DNA from: Planosporangium mesophilum
GTDB taxonomy: Bacteria; Actinomycetota; Actinomycetes; Mycobacteriales; Micromonosporaceae
Reading direction: 5' to 3'
NCBI RefSeq assembly: GCF_016863255.1
Contig: NZ_BOON01000050.1
Coordinates: 1 to 64,000 of the forward strand
DNA: 64,000 bases
The position numbers and the translations under genes were made by a program. The notes beneath the pieces were generated by a model that was not told the origin of the DNA, searched no databases, and worked only from the letters and a program-made list of their open reading frames with translations. This document shows, piece after piece, positions 60,329 through 64,000 of the stretch; within the stretch, counting starts at the first letter, position 1, and every line of letters begins with the position of its first letter.

Positions 60329-60883
60329 GTGCGGATGTCGCAGCACGATGTCGCCGGTGAGATGGACGCGTGGTCGAGCGCCCACATGCGTCGGTGGATC
60401 ACAACCGTGATCGAGGGCAGCGCACCGCGCTCGGTCAACTGGTGGCTGAGCGTCCGGTGGATAGCGCAGCTCCACGTGTACGACCGCACCCTGCCCGCAG
60501 AAGACCGCCGAGAGTGGGCCGAGGCGGCGTTGTCGCTGACCAAGTGCGCTGAGCGGTTCACCGGTTACGACCGTTGGACCGCAGTTGCGGACGCTTTCAA
60601 GCTGCGTAGCCTGCTGGTCCGGGAACTCGGGCCGGTACCAGGCGACGGGACGTGGGATGTGGCCGCGTTGCTCCGTGATGTGCTGGCGGTGGTGACGCTG
60701 GCGCCCGATCAGGCGCGCGAGTTGGCCGAACGCTGGCAGACGCTGCCAGTCGAGCAGATCCAGCTCCTTCGCCGCCACAAGAACCTCCTCACCCCGCTCG
60801 TACCGCTCGCTGATCGTTTGCCCGCCGGGTCCGATGCCGAACGCGTCCGTGCATGGCTGGCAGTCCGGCCGGACCTGCCATAG
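60329..60883 (+). CDS. Hypothetical helical protein
   Basis: A 184-residue, mostly helical protein (RRWITTVIEGSAPRSVNWWL, DQARELAERWQTLPVEQIQL). Not recognised. Starts at GTG 60329 or ATG 60335. It is the last gene before the third attachment-site copy. Confidence 0.55.
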   Translation: MRMSQHDVAGEMDAWSSAHMRRWITTVIEGSAPRSVNWWLSVRWIAQLHVYDRTLPAEDRREWAEAALSLTKCAERFTGYDRWTAVADAFKLRSLLVRELGPVPGDGTWDVAALLRDVLAVVTLAPDQARELAERWQTLPVEQIQLLRRHKNLLTPLVPLADRLPAGSDAERVRAWLAVRPDLP

Positions 60884-61003
60884 TCCGGCGGCAGATGACC
60901 CCACCACCTGACCCCAACGTCGACCCCAACCGGCACCGTCGGGCCGTCCTCAGCCGTAGCGGCGCGTCCAGGTCGTCGCGGTCGCGGTACTCGTATCCCA
61001 TCC

Positions 61004-61047
61004 CTTGTAATCGGAAGGCTGCGGGTTCGAGTCCCTGGCCGTCGGCT
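61004..61047 (+). other. Third, degenerate copy of the tRNA-Thr 3' half
   Basis: Matches the 46-base attachment core with three changes or so and one inserted base, in the same orientation. The following bases (CTCTGTTTTCCAGATCAG) also resemble the flank right of attL (CTCTTTTCCCAGTTCAG). It lacks the 5' half of a tRNA. Probably a scar of another integration at the same tRNA. Confidence 0.7.
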
Positions 61048-61061
61048 CTCTGTTTTCCAGA

Positions 61062-61592
61062 TCAGCGGCGTTCCCAGACAACGTCGACGCCGCTCTCCCC
61101 AGGTGCCTTCGGCTCCCGATGGAGCCGTTCCACCTCCGTAAACCCAGCCTTTGCCGCGACCGCGCCGGACGCCGCGTTGGCCAGGTCGTGCCTGATGGCC
61201 ACCCGATCGATGCCCGGTAGGGCCAGCGCCACGCGGGTCAGCGCAATCACCGCGGCGGTAGCGTAGCCACGTCCGGTATGCGCGCTACGGATCCAGTAGC
61301 CGATCTCCAGCGCTCCCGCGCCCATCCGGGTCATCAGCCCGATGGAGCCGACCAGTTCGCCGACCACCGTAAAGATGGCGTAGTTGAACTCCGTGGCCTC
61401 CGCCCAGTTGCTCGCTGACATCTCGGTGTAGGAGCGGGCCGTGTCGACGTCGTAATCGTCGTGTGCCCAGGGCAGGAACGGTTGGAGCTCCGGCAGGGAC
61501 TCCTGGACGGCCTTGGCGGCTTCGTCGCCCCAGGCCGGTTCCCATCGCTTCAGCACAAGTTTGCCAATGTTGATCATCTCAGGCGGTTCCAT
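61062..61592 (-). CDS. GNAT acetyltransferase (RimJ/RimL type)
   Basis: A 176-residue N-acetyltransferase. GYWIRSAHTGRGYATAAVIA is the acetyl-CoA-binding loop (R/Q-x-x-G-x-A), and ANAASGAVAAKAGFTEV the following helix. Members acetylate protein N-termini or small amines. ATG at 61592 is provisional; ATG at 61577 is an alternative start. Confidence 0.85.
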   Translation of the reverse strand: MEPPEMINIGKLVLKRWEPAWGDEAAKAVQESLPELQPFLPWAHDDYDVDTARSYTEMSASNWAEATEFNYAIFTVVGELVGSIGLMTRMGAGALEIGYWIRSAHTGRGYATAAVIALTRVALALPGIDRVAIRHDLANAASGAVAAKAGFTEVERLHREPKAPGESGVDVVWERR

Positions 61593-61728
61593 TGCCCGAG
61601 CTTGAGGTCACGGGCACGTTGGGGCAAGTCGATTCCGCCTGACCGGTGCCCCACCGGCCACTGCTGCCGATAGGTGTTCCTACTCGACCTGGCGGGGTTA
61701 CCTCTGTCATGCTGACGTCACAAGCCGG

Positions 61729-61863
61729 GTAGACGATGACGACCATCGTGGACATTTGTTGGAGGAACGGCAGCGGTTCGACCTGCCCGCTGGCGTGCCG
61801 GTACTGGTTGTCGGTGCCGACGTGTACCCGTCGGATCGGTACGCCCTCGTTGCGGGGGAGTAA
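61729..61863 (+). pseudogene. Possible gene fragment
   Basis: A plus-strand frame without a start codon reads as plausible protein (HLLEERQRFDLPAGVPVLV, then GADVYPSDRYALVAGE and a stop). This looks like the C-terminus of a lost gene. Family unknown. The evidence is composition only. Confidence 0.3.
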
Positions 61864-62247
61864 TCAGTACCGCCGGGCCGCGCTGCTCCGGATGAGGCAG
61901 AACGGATGCCCGGCCGGATCGAGGAGCACCACGAAGTTCGGATCGTCCTCGTCCTGGTACTCCGCGATCTTCGCCCCCAACGGCAGCAACTTCTCAGCCG
62001 CCGCATCCGGATCCGAAACCACGAACTCGAAGTGCTTCTGCATCGGTATCTCGGGCGACGGCCACGTCGGCGGCTTGTAGTCCGGCACCGCCCGGAAGAC
62101 GAGCAGCATCCCAGCGCCGTCCACGAATGCGGAATCGTGGGTCCGGCGGGTCACCTTCCCGTCGAGCAGGGCGGCGTAGAAGTCCGCCATCGCGTTGGGC
62201 TCGGCGCAGTCGATCGTCAGGGCCCACCACTCGACCAGAGAATTCAT
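61864..62247 (-). CDS. VOC-family (glyoxalase-like) protein
   Basis: A 127-residue protein of the vicinal oxygen chelate fold: ALTIDCAEPNAMADFYAALL at the start, QKHFEFVVSDPDAAAEKLLP in the middle, and VVLLDPAGHPFCLI at the end. Could bind a metal or small compound. ATG 62247 is chosen; an upstream in-frame GTG at 62289 is possible. Confidence 0.85.
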   Translation of the reverse strand: MNSLVEWWALTIDCAEPNAMADFYAALLDGKVTRRTHDSAFVDGAGMLLVFRAVPDYKPPTWPSPEIPMQKHFEFVVSDPDAAAEKLLPLGAKIAEYQDEDDPNFVVLLDPAGHPFCLIRSSAARRY

Positions 62248-62337
62248 GGCGACGATCGTGGCAGGCGACCGCAGTACATGAACAGCCAATAACGCAGCCG
62301 CTGGCCGGCCGAACCCGGCCGGCCAGCGGCAGAAGAG

Positions 62338-63219
62338 TCACGGCAGCGTGACGAACTGCTTCAGGAAGTTACGGGCGCTGTCGGTGTCCATCCGGTACGC
62401 CACATTGGTGGCGTAGCACGGGCTGTCACCCGTGATCGTCGTGCCGGCGAGTACGAGCTTGCCGTCGAGGGTGACGAAGTTCGGCCCGCCGGAGTCGCCG
62501 TAGCAGGCGCCGCCGAGGCCACGGCTCTCGTTCATGGCAAGGCGGACCCAGGTCGGGTTGAGCGCGTTGAAGTCGACCGTGGCCTTCTGCCGTACGCCGC
62601 CGCCCGGGTGGGTCTGCCCGCCGGGCCCGTTCACGGCCTCCTGGGTGCCGTACCCCATGACCTGCCACTGGTCGGCGTCCAGTGCCCGGGAACCGAGGTC
62701 GGACAGCTGGTTACGTCGGGGCAGCGAGGCCGGGGTGAACTTCCACCGCTTCGCCAGCTCGGCGGCCTGGGCCTTGTCCAACTTGATGACGGCGATGTCG
62801 TGGGCGTCGGCTGAGTTACCCGGGTAGCCCTGGTCCCAGTACGGGGTGCCCTGGACCGCGACCCGCCCGGCGATCTGCTCCGGCGTCCCGCCCTGGGCGT
62901 ACGAGGCGTCGATCGCAGCCTGCGTGTCCTGCGCCAGTGACACGTAGAACTTGATACCGGCCGGCCAGTCGGTTGTGCAGTGGGCGGCGGTGAGGAAGGT
63001 GTCCGCCGAGATCATCGTGCCCGAGCAGACCCAGTCCACGACGTCCGGCGTGGCCGGGTTGCTGTCGCGGTCGTACTGCACGACGAGCGCGCCGACCTCG
63101 GTGCGCTCGGGCGCCGGCTGGGCGTTGTACGAGTTGATCGCCGAGGCCGGCGCGGCGACGCTGAGCATGGCCGCCGCGGCCGTCGCGGCGAGCGACGCGA
63201 GGAGAACTGGACGACGCAC
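62338..63219 (-). CDS. Secreted trypsin-like serine protease (S1)
   Basis: A 293-residue exported protease. The signal peptide (RRPVLLASLAATAAAAMLSV, ending ASA) is followed by the S1 domain with catalytic His in LTAAHC, Asp in DAHDIAVIKL, and Ser in CYGDSGGPNF. GTG 63219 is fixed by GGAGG just upstream. Cys pairs suggest disulfides. No propeptide is obvious. Confidence 0.93.
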   Translation of the reverse strand: MRRPVLLASLAATAAAAMLSVAAPASAINSYNAQPAPERTEVGALVVQYDRDSNPATPDVVDWVCSGTMISADTFLTAAHCTTDWPAGIKFYVSLAQDTQAAIDASYAQGGTPEQIAGRVAVQGTPYWDQGYPGNSADAHDIAVIKLDKAQAAELAKRWKFTPASLPRRNQLSDLGSRALDADQWQVMGYGTQEAVNGPGGQTHPGGGVRQKATVDFNALNPTWVRLAMNESRGLGGACYGDSGGPNFVTLDGKLVLAGTTITGDSPCYATNVAYRMDTDSARNFLKQFVTLP

Positions 63220-63331
63220 GTAATCCTCCACTGAACGTGTACGGGGGTGCACGTAGCGCACCACAGCGGTCAGCGGAATGGAAGGCTTGAGCGTCACAAC
63301 TACCGGGAAGTTGTGATGACCAAGGGCACGC

Positions 63332-64000
63332 TCATTCGGGTAGCACGCAGCGCCAGGCGCCGGGTACGAGTCTCCATTCGCGACGGCGTACCGGGCCGCT
63401 CAGCTCCCCGTCCGCGTTCACGTGGAATGGGCTGCCACTGATCGTCACCTCTGTCCCGGAAAGGTGGATCACGTCGGAGCGTTCCGGGTGGCGACCGCGC
63501 AGCAGCGCCAGCGCGTACCCGACTCGCGCCAGCCGGCCGGTCGCCAGCGACACGGTGACCTCGGCGACCCCGTCGGTCGGGTCAGCACCCGGGCCCAGCT
63601 CGGCCGATCCGCCGGCGATCGTCGGCGCGTTCGACAGCCCGGCCATCAGTACCCGCCGCCGGTCGCTCGTGATGAGCTTGCCGTCCACCTCGACGCGCAG
63701 CCGCCAGCCCTTGACGGTGAACCCGGCGACCACCGCGCCGACGGGAAAGGCCGCCGTTTTCAGGTACCGCTTCCAGGGGCGGAACGCCATCGCGGCCTCG
63801 GCGCCGGCCCCGACGTGTACGGCGTTGACGGCCACGCCGTCGGCGTCGTCCACGATGAGATCGACCGGGCGGGGCTTGCCGTCACGTATCAGGCGCGCGG
63901 CTTCGCGGTGGTCGAGGGGGATGCCGACCCCGCGGGCGAAGTCGTTGCCGGTGCCGAGGGGGATCAACCCGACCGTACAGTCGGCCGCTTCGCCCCGTCG
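63332..64000 (-). CDS. Diacylglycerol kinase-family lipid kinase, C-terminal part
   Basis: The 5' end lies beyond the window; the frame is open to base 64000 (GEAADCTVGLIPLGTGND). The GTGND motif is the ATP-binding signature of the DAGK/sphingosine kinase catalytic fold. The C-terminal beta-sandwich is complete (SGSPFHVNADGELSGP, with DGE). It phosphorylates a lipid in YegS-like enzymes. Confidence 0.9.
   Translation of the reverse strand, partial: RRGEAADCTVGLIPLGTGNDFARGVGIPLDHREAARLIRDGKPRPVDLIVDDADGVAVNAVHVGAGAEAAMAFRPWKRYLKTAAFPVGAVVAGFTVKGWRLRVEVDGKLITSDRRRVLMAGLSNAPTIAGGSAELGPGADPTDGVAEVTVSLATGRLARVGYALALLRGRHPERSDVIHLSGTEVTISGSPFHVNADGELSGPVRRREWRLVPGAWRCVLPE

Noticed and set aside
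61004-61047. tRNA gene at the third copy
   Set aside because: No 5' half, and the T-arm/acceptor carries an extra base. Treated as an attachment-site scar.
56217-61047. Second full integrative element
   Set aside because: No integrase, rep or transfer gene is present; at most a remnant.

Overview
The window is high-GC actinobacterial chromosome, most likely from a member of the Micromonosporaceae. The basis is the very GC-rich third codon positions, frequent GTG starts, the clpC-mutY-disA-radA-carD-ispD-ispF-cysS-rlmB gene order, and a pSAM2-like integrative element in a tRNA gene. No species name can be supported from the sequence alone.

1-38.9 kb is mainly core chromosome. It opens with the 3' end of clpC, then a secreted polysaccharide deacetylase, mutY, an ACT-domain protein coupled to def, disA, and a lipoprotein-radA pair. 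At 8.2-12.0 kb there is a compact secondary-metabolite locus (UbiA prenyltransferase, methyltransferase, acyl-CoA-dehydrogenase-like flavoprotein, type III PKS) that looks like a prenylated alkylresorcinol/hydroquinone lipid cluster. carD, ispD, a VTT membrane protein and ispF follow. The tyrosine-to-fumarate route (hmgA, a conserved unknown, fahA, hppD, Lrp regulator) occupies 15.5-23.4 kb and surrounds an aminotransferase/RDD operon. Next come a domain-swapped RibD-like protein, a beta-propeller protein, class I fumarase, a 1029-residue SARP/NB-ARC/TPR regulator, class II fumarase, an IclR regulator, cysS, rlmB, a decayed winged-helix gene, an MscS channel and a sugar ABC ATPase.

38.9-56.2 kb is a complete integrative and conjugative element of the actinomycete (AICE) type. 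It starts in the 3' half of tRNA-Thr(TGT) and ends at an exact 46-bp copy of that half. It holds int, xis, a rolling-circle rep, an SpdB-like protein, an FtsK-type transfer pump, a GntR-PP2C-NUDIX operon behind three GntR-type palindromes, and two cargo blocks. One cargo is a small tRNA-guanine-transglycosylase/DpdA-like protein inserted between rep and spdB. The other is a restriction-modification module: one polypeptide with an N-terminal nuclease and N6-methylase, a two-TRD specificity subunit, and a separate PD-(D/E)XK nuclease. A 750-base non-coding stretch with large stacked palindromes sits inside that module.

56.2-61.0 kb is accessory DNA: a soluble GAF-GAF-MCP protein and small unknown genes. 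It ends at a third, degenerate copy of the tRNA 3' half, suggesting that the site has been used more than once. From 61.1 kb there are a GNAT acetyltransferase, a VOC protein, a secreted trypsin-like protease and the 3' part of a diacylglycerol-kinase family gene cut by the window edge.
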